From: Streptosporangiaceae bacterium
GTDB taxonomy: Bacteria; Actinomycetota; Actinomycetes; Streptosporangiales; Streptosporangiaceae
NCBI GenBank assembly: GCA_030037785.1
Contig: JASHQA010000426.1
Location: forward strand, 1 to 34,995
DNA: 34,995 nucleotides
Direction of reading: 5' to 3'
The position numbers and the translations under genes are program-made. The notes beneath the pieces were generated by a model. The model was not told where the DNA came from and did no database searches. It worked only from the letters and a program-made list of their open reading frames with translations. Shown in pieces: positions 7,029-13,585 of the stretch; positions within the stretch are counted from its first letter, which is position 1, and every line of letters begins with the position of its first letter.

Positions 7029-7687
7029 AGGGCGGGTCGGCGGAGCCGGACGGCGTGGTCGATCTGCTCGGGCTGCTGGCTTATGCGTCCCTGACCGCGT
7101 TCTTCCGGCTCGCTGATGACGCCGCACTGGCCCTCGCGCTGGCGGACAAGACCGCGCTGGCCGAGATGGCCGTCGCCGAGTTCGGGCACTACCAGCTGCT
7201 GCGCTCTCGGCTCGAGGAGTCCGCGGCCGACCCGGAGGCGGCGATGCAGCCGTTCGTCGCCCCGGTGGACGCCTTCCACGCCAGGACGGCACCGTCCGAC
7301 TGGCTGGAAGGACTGGTAAAGGCCTACGTCGGTGACGGGATCGCGGCCGACTTCTATCGGACCGTGGCGCACGTACTCGAGCCGAAGACCAGAGACCTCG
7401 TGCTCACGGTGCTGGCTGATACCGGCCACGCCGAGTTCGTCATCGTCCGGGTGCGCGCGGCCGTCGAGGCCGATCCGCGGGTTGCCGGCCGGCTGGCGCT
7501 GTGGGCCAGGCGGCTCGTCGGCGAGGCACTCGGGCAGGCGCAGCGGGTTGCCGCCGAGCGGGAGCCGCTCGCCCGGCTGCTAGTCGGTGGCGACGCGGAC
7601 CAGCTCGGCAACATCGGCCGGATGTTCGCCAGGCTGACCGACGAGCACGCGGCCCGGATGGCTGCGCTCGGCCTCGCGAGCTCGTAG
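7013..7687 (+). CDS. Ferritin-like fold protein (Rv3210c-type)
   Basis: This 224-residue, all-helical protein has a ferritin-like four-helix fold related to the MiaE type of diiron proteins. Likely iron ligands are Glu51, Glu56 and His59 in EMAVAEFGH, and His139/Glu141 in DTGHAEF. It lies beside a DEAD-box helicase, DUF3107 and TetR, as in mycobacteria. The GTG start is fixed by the leaderless-type -10. The stop is 2 bp from the convergent DUF3107 stop, and both stops sit in the 10-bp palindrome GTAGCGCTAC. Iron storage is unlikely for this subfamily; an oxygenase or hydroxylase role on RNA or protein is possible but unproven. Confidence 0.82.
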   Translation: MSSGSQGGSAEPDGVVDLLGLLAYASLTAFFRLADDAALALALADKTALAEMAVAEFGHYQLLRSRLEESAADPEAAMQPFVAPVDAFHARTAPSDWLEGLVKAYVGDGIAADFYRTVAHVLEPKTRDLVLTVLADTGHAEFVIVRVRAAVEADPRVAGRLALWARRLVGEALGQAQRVAAEREPLARLLVGGDADQLGNIGRMFARLTDEHAARMAALGLASS

Positions 7688-7689
7688 CG

Positions 7690-7920
7690 CTACAGGACGT
7701 TGCCGAAGCCAACCCGGCGAGGCTCGGTACTGCCGAACTCGACGTAGCCGATCTTGTCGGCCGGCACCAGTACCTTGCCGCCCTTGACGTTGGTCAGGAC
7801 AAAGACGCCCGCCTCGGCCGCCACCGCTGCGGCCAGCGCGCTCTCCACCTCCTCCGGGGTGGAGGCGGTCTCGATCACCAGCTCACGCGGCACAGACGGG
7901 ATCCCGATCTTGACTTCCAC
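7690..7920 (-). CDS. DUF3107 family protein (TB9.4-like)
   Basis: This 76-residue protein is collinear with the actinobacterial DUF3107 family; mycobacterial TB9.4 (Rv3208A) is the best-known member. It opens MEVKIGIPSVPREL and ends with the family's EPRRVGFG region. The composition suggests a compact alpha/beta fold with no membrane segment. It starts at GTG (7918-7920) behind a purine-rich AGGAG. It lies 25 bp downstream of TetR on the same strand, with a perfect hairpin at the junction, so expression may be uncoupled from TetR. Function unknown. Confidence 0.9.
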   Translation of the reverse strand: MEVKIGIPSVPRELVIETASTPEEVESALAAAVAAEAGVFVLTNVKGGKVLVPADKIGYVEFGSTEPRRVGFGNVL

Positions 7921-7935
7921 GGCTCTCCTCGATCG

Positions 7936-7961
7936 ACCAGGCGGCTCACGAGCCGCCTGGT
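7936..7961 (-). terminator. Perfect 11-bp hairpin at the TetR/DUF3107 junction
   Basis: Arms 7936-7946 and 7951-7961 pair perfectly around a 4-nt loop. The stem includes the TetR stop codon and the last codons. No T-tract follows, as is common for actinobacterial hairpin terminators. It could terminate or attenuate TetR transcription before DUF3107. Confidence 0.6.
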
Positions 7962-8581
7962 TCGGCCGTCATCGGCCAGTCGCTGATACCGCGCCAGGCC
8001 AGCCGCGCGATGAGCAACTCGGCCGCGCCCTTGGGGATTTCCCTGCCGGTGCTGAGCCAGTACCGGGCGCTGACCTGCGCCATCCCGACCAGCGCCATCC
8101 CGAGCAGGTGCGCCTCGGAGTCGCCGACGCCGGCGTCTTCGCGGATGAACTGGGCGACCATGTCCGCACAGTCATACATCAGCTTGTCCAGGCGGCCCCG
8201 GACGGCGGGCTCGTTGCTGAGGTCCGACTCGAACACCAGGCGGAACGCCTCCCCGGCGCCAGCGACGAAGTCGTAGAACGCCCTGAACGTGGCCGGCACG
8301 CGCGCTGCGTTGTCGGTCGTCGACGACAGTGCCTCGCTCACCATCCGGATGAGGTCGGTTGCGCTCTCGTCCAGCAGCGCCAGGTAGAGCTCGAGCTTGC
8401 CAGGGAAGTGCTGGTACAGGACCGGCTTGCTGACGCCAGCCCGCTCGGCGATCTCGTCCATGGCCGCTGCGTGATAGCCCTGTGCGACAAACACGTCACG
8501 GGCAGCCCCCAGCAACTGCAGTCGGCGGGCTGGGCGAGGCAGTCGCGAGCTACCCGACTTGGCCTGTGGCGAAAGGGTCAA
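7946..8581 (-). CDS. TetR family transcriptional regulator
   Basis: This is a 211-residue repressor-type regulator. The N-terminal helix-turn-helix is clear (about residues 18-64): LLGAARDVFVAQGY, then MDEIAERAGVSKPVLYQHF. The C-terminal ligand domain contains YDFVAGAGEAFRLVFESD and YWLSTG. It starts at TTG (8579-8581) with GGAG 6 nt upstream. It corresponds by position to Rv3208 in M. tuberculosis. The ligand is unknown. Possible targets are its own promoter and neighbouring genes. Confidence 0.92.
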   Translation of the reverse strand: MTLSPQAKSGSSRLPRPARRLQLLGAARDVFVAQGYHAAAMDEIAERAGVSKPVLYQHFPGKLELYLALLDESATDLIRMVSEALSSTTDNAARVPATFRAFYDFVAGAGEAFRLVFESDLSNEPAVRGRLDKLMYDCADMVAQFIREDAGVGDSEAHLLGMALVGMAQVSARYWLSTGREIPKGAAELLIARLAWRGISDWPMTAEPGGS

Positions 8582-8717
8582 CGATGGCTCCGGGTGGTGT
8601 CTATCAGGCTCCGACCGTGCGGGCTGGCCCTGATCCGCGCTGCTTGCTGCCGCGGGTAGATCTCCCAGGGCAACTGTGCCGGCGGTGTGGCAATTGTACG
8701 ACCGGCGGCGCTGCCAG

Positions 8718-8747
8718 GCTGGCAGCCGGCCAGGAGCGGCTGCCAGC
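8718..8747 (-). terminator. Hairpin terminator of the small acidic gene
   Basis: Perfect 11-bp arms (8718-8728 and 8737-8747) surround an 8-nt loop, starting 2 nt past the stop at 8750. The upstream-facing arm can alternatively pair with 8710-8716, giving a competing 7-bp hairpin. No T-tract. Confidence 0.65.
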
Positions 8748-8749
8748 GG

Positions 8750-8932
8750 TCAGCGGTACTCGTCCTCGCCGGTGTCGAGTGCCTGATCCTGCTCGGCCGC
8801 GTCGGCCTCGTTGGCTTCGAGCGGCGACTCGGTCAGCCCAGCGGTCTCGTCGTCCTCGTCAGGCTCGACGACTGCATCCTGCTTCTGCTCCGCCGAGTCG
8901 GCGTCTGGTGCTTCAAGGCCCATGTCGCTCAT
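8750..8932 (-). CDS. Small acidic protein, 60 residues
   Basis: This is a highly acidic, probably disordered 60-residue protein rich in Asp, Glu and Ala, with no Cys or Trp. The segment PLEANEADAAEQ resembles a recurring motif in small actinobacterial acidic proteins (I recall it from the DUF5709 type, but cannot confirm). The ATG at 8930-8932 is chosen because GGGGAGG lies 7 nt upstream; a TTG at 8950 would overlap that ribosome site. It has its own promoter and a strong terminator hairpin, so it is a self-contained transcription unit. It is divergent from ku. Function unknown. Confidence 0.75.
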   Translation of the reverse strand: MSDMGLEAPDADSAEQKQDAVVEPDEDDETAGLTESPLEANEADAAEQDQALDTGEDEYR

Positions 8933-8966
8933 TACGGTGCCTCCCCGCAAAAATCGTCACTCGAAC

Positions 8967-8994
8967 ATATTGCCGAAGGTCAGAATGCGGTCAA
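8967..8994 (-). promoter_or_regulatory. Promoter of the small acidic gene
   Basis: On the minus strand TTGACC (8989-8994), a 16-bp spacer and CAATAT (8967-8972) form a vegetative-type promoter. The predicted leader is about 28 nt and contains the GGGGAGG ribosome site. Confidence 0.55.
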
Positions 8995-9001
8995 CACTGC
9001 T

Positions 9002-9019
9002 GGTAAGGCGGTGCTTACC
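9002..9019. promoter_or_regulatory. Dyad between the acidic gene and ku
   Basis: GGTAAG (9002-9007) and CTTACC (9014-9019) are perfect 6-bp arms around 6 bp. The dyad ends 7 bp upstream of the TTGACC box of the acidic gene. A repressor or activator site is plausible. Confidence 0.4.
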
Positions 9020-9116
9020 GGGCAACCCTGGTTGTATCAGTACCCGAGGAGCCAACACAGTCCCGCTCAGCTGCGTCAGTATTGCTACCACGGCGGCCGC
9101 GGGGTAGGGAGAGTGC

Positions 9117-10112
9117 ATGCGCAGCATGTGGAAGGGGGCAGTGTCTTTCGGGCTGGTCATGATCCCGGTCAAGCTCTACACCGCCACCGAGACCAAGGAC
9201 ATAGCGTTCCGGCAGGTCCACCGCGAGGACGGGGGCCGAATCAGGTTCCGCCGGTTCTGCACCGTCGACGACCAGGAGGTGCCGTACGAGGACGTCGCCA
9301 AGGGATATGAGCTCCCCGACGGCGACATCGTCATCCTCACCGACGAGGACATGGCCGAGCTGCCGCTGCCCACCACCAAGAGCATCGAGGTCGTGCAGTT
9401 CTGCCCGGCCGAGCAGCTGGATCCCATCCTGCTGAACCGCAGCTACTACCTGGAGCCGGAAGCAGCGGGCGCCCGCGCCTACAGCCTGTTGCGCGAGGCG
9501 CTCGAGCAGTCCGGCCGGGTCGCCATCGCGAAGGTGGCGCTGCGACAGCGCGAGTCGCTCGCAACCCTGCGGGCGCGTGACGGCGTGCTGGTGCTGGAGA
9601 CGCTGCTGTGGCCGGACGAGATCCGGGAGCCCGACTTTTCGTTCCTCGGCGACAACATCGAGGTACGGCCGCAGGAATTGCGGATGGCCAGCTCGCTGAT
9701 CGAGTCGATGACGCTGGACTTCGACCCGGACGAGTATCACGACAGCTACCGCGAGGCGCTGCAGGAGGTCGTCGCCGCGAAGGTGGAGGGCCGACAGGTC
9801 GTGGCGCGCCCGGAGCCCGAAGCGGGGGAGCAGCCGTCGAGCCTCGCAGACGCGCTGCGCGCCAGCCTGGCCGCAGCCAAGAGCGGTCGCCTCGGCGCCG
9901 TTCCCGATCTTGCCGACGAGCCAGCGGCCAGGGGCCGTACCCGCAAGACCGCGGCTGCGGCGGACGGCGCGAAAGAGGTCCGCCCCGCGAAGGACCGCGC
10001 TGACGGCCCCGCGAAGGGCAAGGCCACCGCCCGGAAGGGCGGCAAGGCCGCAGCCGACGTAGCAGCAGGCGAGGAAAAGCCGGCGCAGCGGCGGGCGCGC
10101 AAGGCGAGCTGA
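9117..10112 (+). CDS. ku: Ku DNA end-binding protein
   Basis: This is bacterial Ku (331 residues), the homodimeric ring that threads onto double-strand break ends and recruits LigD for non-homologous end joining. The start MRSMWKGAVSFGLVMIPVKL is diagnostic. The beta-barrel core continues through DEDMAELPLP and SYYLEPE to ~residue 250. The C-terminal ~75 residues are Lys/Arg/Ala-rich, like the basic tails of actinobacterial Ku proteins that bind DNA. The ATG at 9117 follows GGGAG with 5-nt spacing. No ligD is in the window, so the ligase must be encoded elsewhere. Confidence 0.97.
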   Translation: MRSMWKGAVSFGLVMIPVKLYTATETKDIAFRQVHREDGGRIRFRRFCTVDDQEVPYEDVAKGYELPDGDIVILTDEDMAELPLPTTKSIEVVQFCPAEQLDPILLNRSYYLEPEAAGARAYSLLREALEQSGRVAIAKVALRQRESLATLRARDGVLVLETLLWPDEIREPDFSFLGDNIEVRPQELRMASSLIESMTLDFDPDEYHDSYREALQEVVAAKVEGRQVVARPEPEAGEQPSSLADALRASLAAAKSGRLGAVPDLADEPAARGRTRKTAAAADGAKEVRPAKDRADGPAKGKATARKGGKAAADVAAGEEKPAQRRARKAS

Positions 10113-10147
10113 CCGGCTGCCGGCCGCCGGCGGCCCGCGGACCGGTC
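10111..10147 (+). terminator. Nested hairpin after ku
   Basis: Starting at the ku stop codon, GACCGG (10111-10116) pairs with CCGGTC (10142-10147). Inside lies a perfect 14-bp palindrome (10122-10135). No T-tract. A second small hairpin (10172-10186) follows. Confidence 0.5.
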
Positions 10148-10237
10148 GGCGGGGCAGCCCACCTGACGCGTGGCCAGCCGCTGGCCGCGGGGTTACCGGC
10201 GTGCTGCTGACAGTGGGCCGGGCGATGTACCGGCGGG

Positions 10238-10243
10238 TAGTCT
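10238..10243 (+). promoter_or_regulatory. -10 element of the second alpha/beta hydrolase
   Basis: TAGTCT lies 8 nt before the ATG at 10252, consistent with a leaderless transcript that may continue into nagA. Confidence 0.45.
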
Positions 10244-10251
10244 GCTGACTT

Positions 10252-11316
10252 ATGACCGATCCGGTTGTCGCTGCCGAGAGTCTTGCCGCCGAGGATGCCT
10301 CGGTGGCAGTGGGAGCGGGCACGGCGCCGAGCAGTCCCGCGGGTGCCGCCCCTATCCTGCCGTGGCCCGGCGAGCTTGTCAGGCTGGATATCGGCGACGT
10401 GTTCGTGCGCAGCGCCCCCGTCGCGCCAGGCTCCGAGCGCGCGCTGTTCGTGCACGGACTCGGCGGTTCGGCACTGAACTGGACTGACCTCATGGGCCTG
10501 CTCAGCGAGCCGGTACCGGCGAACGGGGCCGAACCAGACGTGCCGTCGTTCGCGGGCGAAGCGCTCGACCTGCCGGGCTTCGGGTTCTCGCCGCCGCCGG
10601 CGGACGGCGACTACTCCATGCAGGCCAGGGCCGCGGCCGTCATCTCGCTGCTGGACAGCCGTGGCTACGGGCCGGTCCACCTCGTCGGCAACTCGCTGGG
10701 CGGCGCCATCAGTACCAGGGTGGCGGCACGCCGCCCCGACCTGGTCAGGACGCTGACGCTGATCTCACCCGCGCTGCCCGACCTGCGGCCGAGGCCGCTG
10801 CCGCTGCGGCTCGCCGTCGTCGCGATGCCCGGCCTCGGCCGGTGGCTGCTGACAAGGCTGCAGAGCATCCCGCCGGAACAGCGCGCGGACTTCTCGATCG
10901 CGGAGCTGTTCGTCGACCCCGCGCGGCAACTGCCGGAACGCCGGGCCCAGGCGATAGCCGAAGTCGTCCGCCGAGACGCGCTTGAGTATGCGGTTGACGC
11001 CTTGCACGGCTCGGCGCGCTCGCTGCTCACCGAGTACACCCGGCCCGGACCCGGCTCGCTGTGGGCCGACGCCGGCCGGGTGACCGCCCCCACGCTGCTG
11101 ATCCACGGCAGCCACGACCGGCTGGTCAATCCCGGCACGTCGGGACGGGCCGCGCGCACGTTCCCGAACTGCCGGGTCATCGTGCTGCCGAGGGTCGGGC
11201 ACGTCGCCATGATGGAGCGGCCGGACTTGACGGCAGCCGAGATCAGAGAGTTCCTGCGGCGGACCGCGGTGTCGGACCGCGACTACCGCGCCGCGCTCGG
11301 CGCGGTCGGCCGCTGA
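10252..11316 (+). CDS. Alpha/beta hydrolase
   Basis: This is a 354-residue alpha/beta hydrolase. The first ~40 residues are Ala/Pro-rich and probably disordered. The fold then shows HGLGGSALNW (69-78), the nucleophile elbow GNSLGG with Ser148, the acid residue in HGSHDRLVNP and the catalytic His in RVGHVAMMERPD. The cap domain lies between the elbow and the acid residue. It starts at ATG behind a leaderless-type -10. Its stop is 8 bp before nagA, so the two are probably co-transcribed. Substrate unknown; a link to amino-sugar breakdown is suggested only by position. Confidence 0.87.
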   Translation: MTDPVVAAESLAAEDASVAVGAGTAPSSPAGAAPILPWPGELVRLDIGDVFVRSAPVAPGSERALFVHGLGGSALNWTDLMGLLSEPVPANGAEPDVPSFAGEALDLPGFGFSPPPADGDYSMQARAAAVISLLDSRGYGPVHLVGNSLGGAISTRVAARRPDLVRTLTLISPALPDLRPRPLPLRLAVVAMPGLGRWLLTRLQSIPPEQRADFSIAELFVDPARQLPERRAQAIAEVVRRDALEYAVDALHGSARSLLTEYTRPGPGSLWADAGRVTAPTLLIHGSHDRLVNPGTSGRAARTFPNCRVIVLPRVGHVAMMERPDLTAAEIREFLRRTAVSDRDYRAALGAVGR

Positions 11317-11324
11317 CGCTGTCG

Positions 11325-12515
11325 ATGCTGATCGCTGCCGCGCACCTCGTCACGGCCGAGGATGCGCCCGAGCCCGTTCCCGCCGCGGGCTTTGTCGACA
11401 TAACCGACGGCACGATCAGCGGTGTCGGGTCCGGCGCGCCGCCCCGCCCCGCCGACGTCACGCTTGATGTCGGCTACCTGCTGCCCGGGTTTGTGGACCT
11501 CCAGGTCAACGGCTACTTCGGCGCCGAGTTCCAGACCGCCGACGCGGGCCGCTGGGCCACGGTGGCGGCGCGGCTGCCCTCGACCGGGACGACCTCCTTC
11601 GCGCCGACGCTGATCACTGCGCCCATCGATCGGCTCGCGGCGACGCTGCGGGGCGCCAGGGCAATCGTGGCCGCGCTGCCGCCGGGCGGCGCGCGGGTGC
11701 TCGGTGTGCACGTCGAGGGGCCGTTCATCGCGCCGCAACGGCGTGGCGCGCACAACCCGGCCTGGATCACCGAGCCGACGCCGGCGGCGGTCCGCGTGCT
11801 GGTCGAGGCCGGCGACGGGATGCTGCGGCTGGTGACGCTGGCGCCCGAGGTGGCTGGCGCGCTCGCCGCGATCGACCGGCTGACCGGCGCTGGCGTGCTC
11901 GTCAGCGTCGGGCACAGCGACGCAACCGCCGGGCAGGTCGCGCTGGCGGCGGATCACGGCGCTCGGATGGTGACGCACCTGTTCAACGCCCAGCGGCCCC
12001 TCGGGCACAAGGAGCCTGGCGTCGTCGGGCAGGCGCTGACCGACGAGCGCCTGACCAGCGGCCTCATCGCGGACCTGCACCACGTCGCGGGGTCGGTCTG
12101 CGGCCTGGCGTTCCGCGCGGCGCCGGGCCGGATCGCGCTGGTGACCGACGCGGCCGCGCCGGCCGGAATGCCGCCGGGTGAGTACCTGCTCGGTGGCGAG
12201 CCGGTGCTGCTGCCGCCGGGCGAGGGCGCGCCGCCGGTGCGTGCCGACGGCACCCTGGCGGGCTCGGCGCTGCGGATGGACGGGGCCGTCGGCAACGCGG
12301 TGGCGTGCGGCGCTTCGTTGCCGGCCGCCGTGGCCGCGGCCACCCGGATCCCCGCGGACTTGATCGGCCGGCCTGACCTCGGCCGGCTCGCGGCGGGCGC
12401 GGCGGCTGATCTGGTCTGGCTGGGCCCCGACCTGCGCACCAGGGCGACGTGGGTGGCCGGCCGGCTGGTATACACCGATGGCACGGCGGCCACCGTGACG
12501 TCCGGGTGCGGGTGA
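11325..12515 (+). CDS. nagA: N-acetylglucosamine-6-phosphate deacetylase
   Basis: NagA (396 residues) hydrolyses N-acetylglucosamine-6-phosphate to glucosamine-6-phosphate and acetate. It feeds cell-wall and chitin sugars into glycolysis. Conserved segments are in order: PGFVDLQVNGYFG, GTTSFAPTLIT, HVEGPFIAPQRRGAHN (metal Glu), GHSDAT and THLFNA (metal His pair), ADLHHVAG and LVTDAAAPAG with the catalytic Asp. As in E. coli NagA, the first strand has QVN instead of HxH. ATG 11325 gives the natural N-terminus. A SIS-domain enzyme follows 17 bp downstream, together a likely two-step catabolic module. No transporter gene is nearby. Confidence 0.95.
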   Translation: MLIAAAHLVTAEDAPEPVPAAGFVDITDGTISGVGSGAPPRPADVTLDVGYLLPGFVDLQVNGYFGAEFQTADAGRWATVAARLPSTGTTSFAPTLITAPIDRLAATLRGARAIVAALPPGGARVLGVHVEGPFIAPQRRGAHNPAWITEPTPAAVRVLVEAGDGMLRLVTLAPEVAGALAAIDRLTGAGVLVSVGHSDATAGQVALAADHGARMVTHLFNAQRPLGHKEPGVVGQALTDERLTSGLIADLHHVAGSVCGLAFRAAPGRIALVTDAAAPAGMPPGEYLLGGEPVLLPPGEGAPPVRADGTLAGSALRMDGAVGNAVACGASLPAAVAAATRIPADLIGRPDLGRLAAGAAADLVWLGPDLRTRATWVAGRLVYTDGTAATVTSGCG

Positions 12516-12532
12516 GACGAAGGGAGCGGGGT

Positions 12533-13585
12533 TTGGGCGGGAACGGCGCGGGCCTGTCGCTGATGCGCCAGGAAATCGCGCAGCAGCCGGCGGCACTGCG
12601 GGCCACGATTGGGGCCCTGCTGCCGCGCCGGGCCGAGGTGACCGCGCTGGCGGCGAGGACCGGGTCGGTGCTGTTCATCGCCCGTGGCACGTCGGACAAC
12701 GCTGCCGTGTACGGCAGCTACCTGATCCAGGCGCACGCCGGGCGGCTGACTGCGCTGGCGGCGCCGTCGATCGCGACGACCTACCGGGCGCGGGTCGACC
12801 TGGACGGCGTGCTCGCCGTGGCGCTGTCCCAGTCCGGCCGCACCGCGGAGATCGTCGAGACGCTGCAGTGGGCCGGGGCGTGCGGGGCCCGCACGCTGGC
12901 GATCACCAACGGCGGGGAGTCGTCGCCGCTGGCGCAGGCGGCCTCCGTCACCCTCTGCACGCAGGCCGGCGTTGAGCGGGCGGTGCCCGCGACCAAGACG
13001 TTCACCACCCAGCTTGCGGCGCTGGCGGTGCTGGTCCTCGCGCTCGGTGCGCAGCTGGATGCCGGGGAGTTGCGCGCCGTACCGGACACGGTGGAGTCGC
13101 TGCTGGCCGAGCCGGCCGGGCTGGAGCCGATCGTCAGTGCGCTCGCCGAGGTGGGCGGCGTGGTCGTGTCCGGTCGCGGCATGGCCTACGCGGCCGCGCT
13201 CGAGCTGGCGCTGAAGCTGAAGGAAGCGTGTTACCTGCGCGCGATGGGGCTGTCGTACGCGGACCTGCTGCACGGGCCGATCGCGGTCGTGGACGCGGAC
13301 ACACCCGCCATCCTGGTCGCGGCCGACTCCGGTCCGACGCTGGCCGGGACCGTCGATCTGGCCCGGCGGGTCACGGGCGCGGGCGCTCGGGCGTTCGGCA
13401 TCGGTGGCGGCGCGGCGCTCGCGGGAGCGTGCACGGCCGCGCTGGCCGGCCCGGCCCTGCCGGAGTGGCTGGCCCCGATCGGCCTGATCGTACCCGGCCA
13501 GCTGGTCAGCGAGGCGCTAGCCCGCCGGCTCGGCATCAACCCCGACAGCCCGCGCGGCCTGACCAAGGTCACCCAGACGGACTGA
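12533..13585 (+). CDS. SIS-domain sugar-phosphate isomerase/deaminase
   Basis: This 350-residue double-SIS protein resembles the isomerase half of GlmS without the glutaminase domain. Visible motifs are FIARGTSDNAAVYGSYL, SQSGRTAEIVE (phosphate binding), PATKTFTTQL, LKLKEACYLRAMG with the catalytic Glu, LLHGP, and the family ending PRGLTKVT. Following nagA, the likely role is glucosamine-6-phosphate deamination (NagB-II type), giving fructose-6-phosphate and ammonia. I start it at TTG 12533 because AAGGGAG lies 6-7 nt upstream; ATG 12563 is the alternative. The 3' end overlaps the convergent aminopeptidase by 17 bp. Confidence 0.88.
   Translation: MGGNGAGLSLMRQEIAQQPAALRATIGALLPRRAEVTALAARTGSVLFIARGTSDNAAVYGSYLIQAHAGRLTALAAPSIATTYRARVDLDGVLAVALSQSGRTAEIVETLQWAGACGARTLAITNGGESSPLAQAASVTLCTQAGVERAVPATKTFTTQLAALAVLVLALGAQLDAGELRAVPDTVESLLAEPAGLEPIVSALAEVGGVVVSGRGMAYAAALELALKLKEACYLRAMGLSYADLLHGPIAVVDADTPAILVAADSGPTLAGTVDLARRVTGAGARAFGIGGGAALAGACTAALAGPALPEWLAPIGLIVPGQLVSEALARRLGINPDSPRGLTKVTQTD

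Noticed and set aside
6754-7116. Plus-strand frame running into the ferritin-like gene
   Set aside because: Ser/Arg/Gly-rich translation without motifs, and it overlaps the leaderless start of the real gene.
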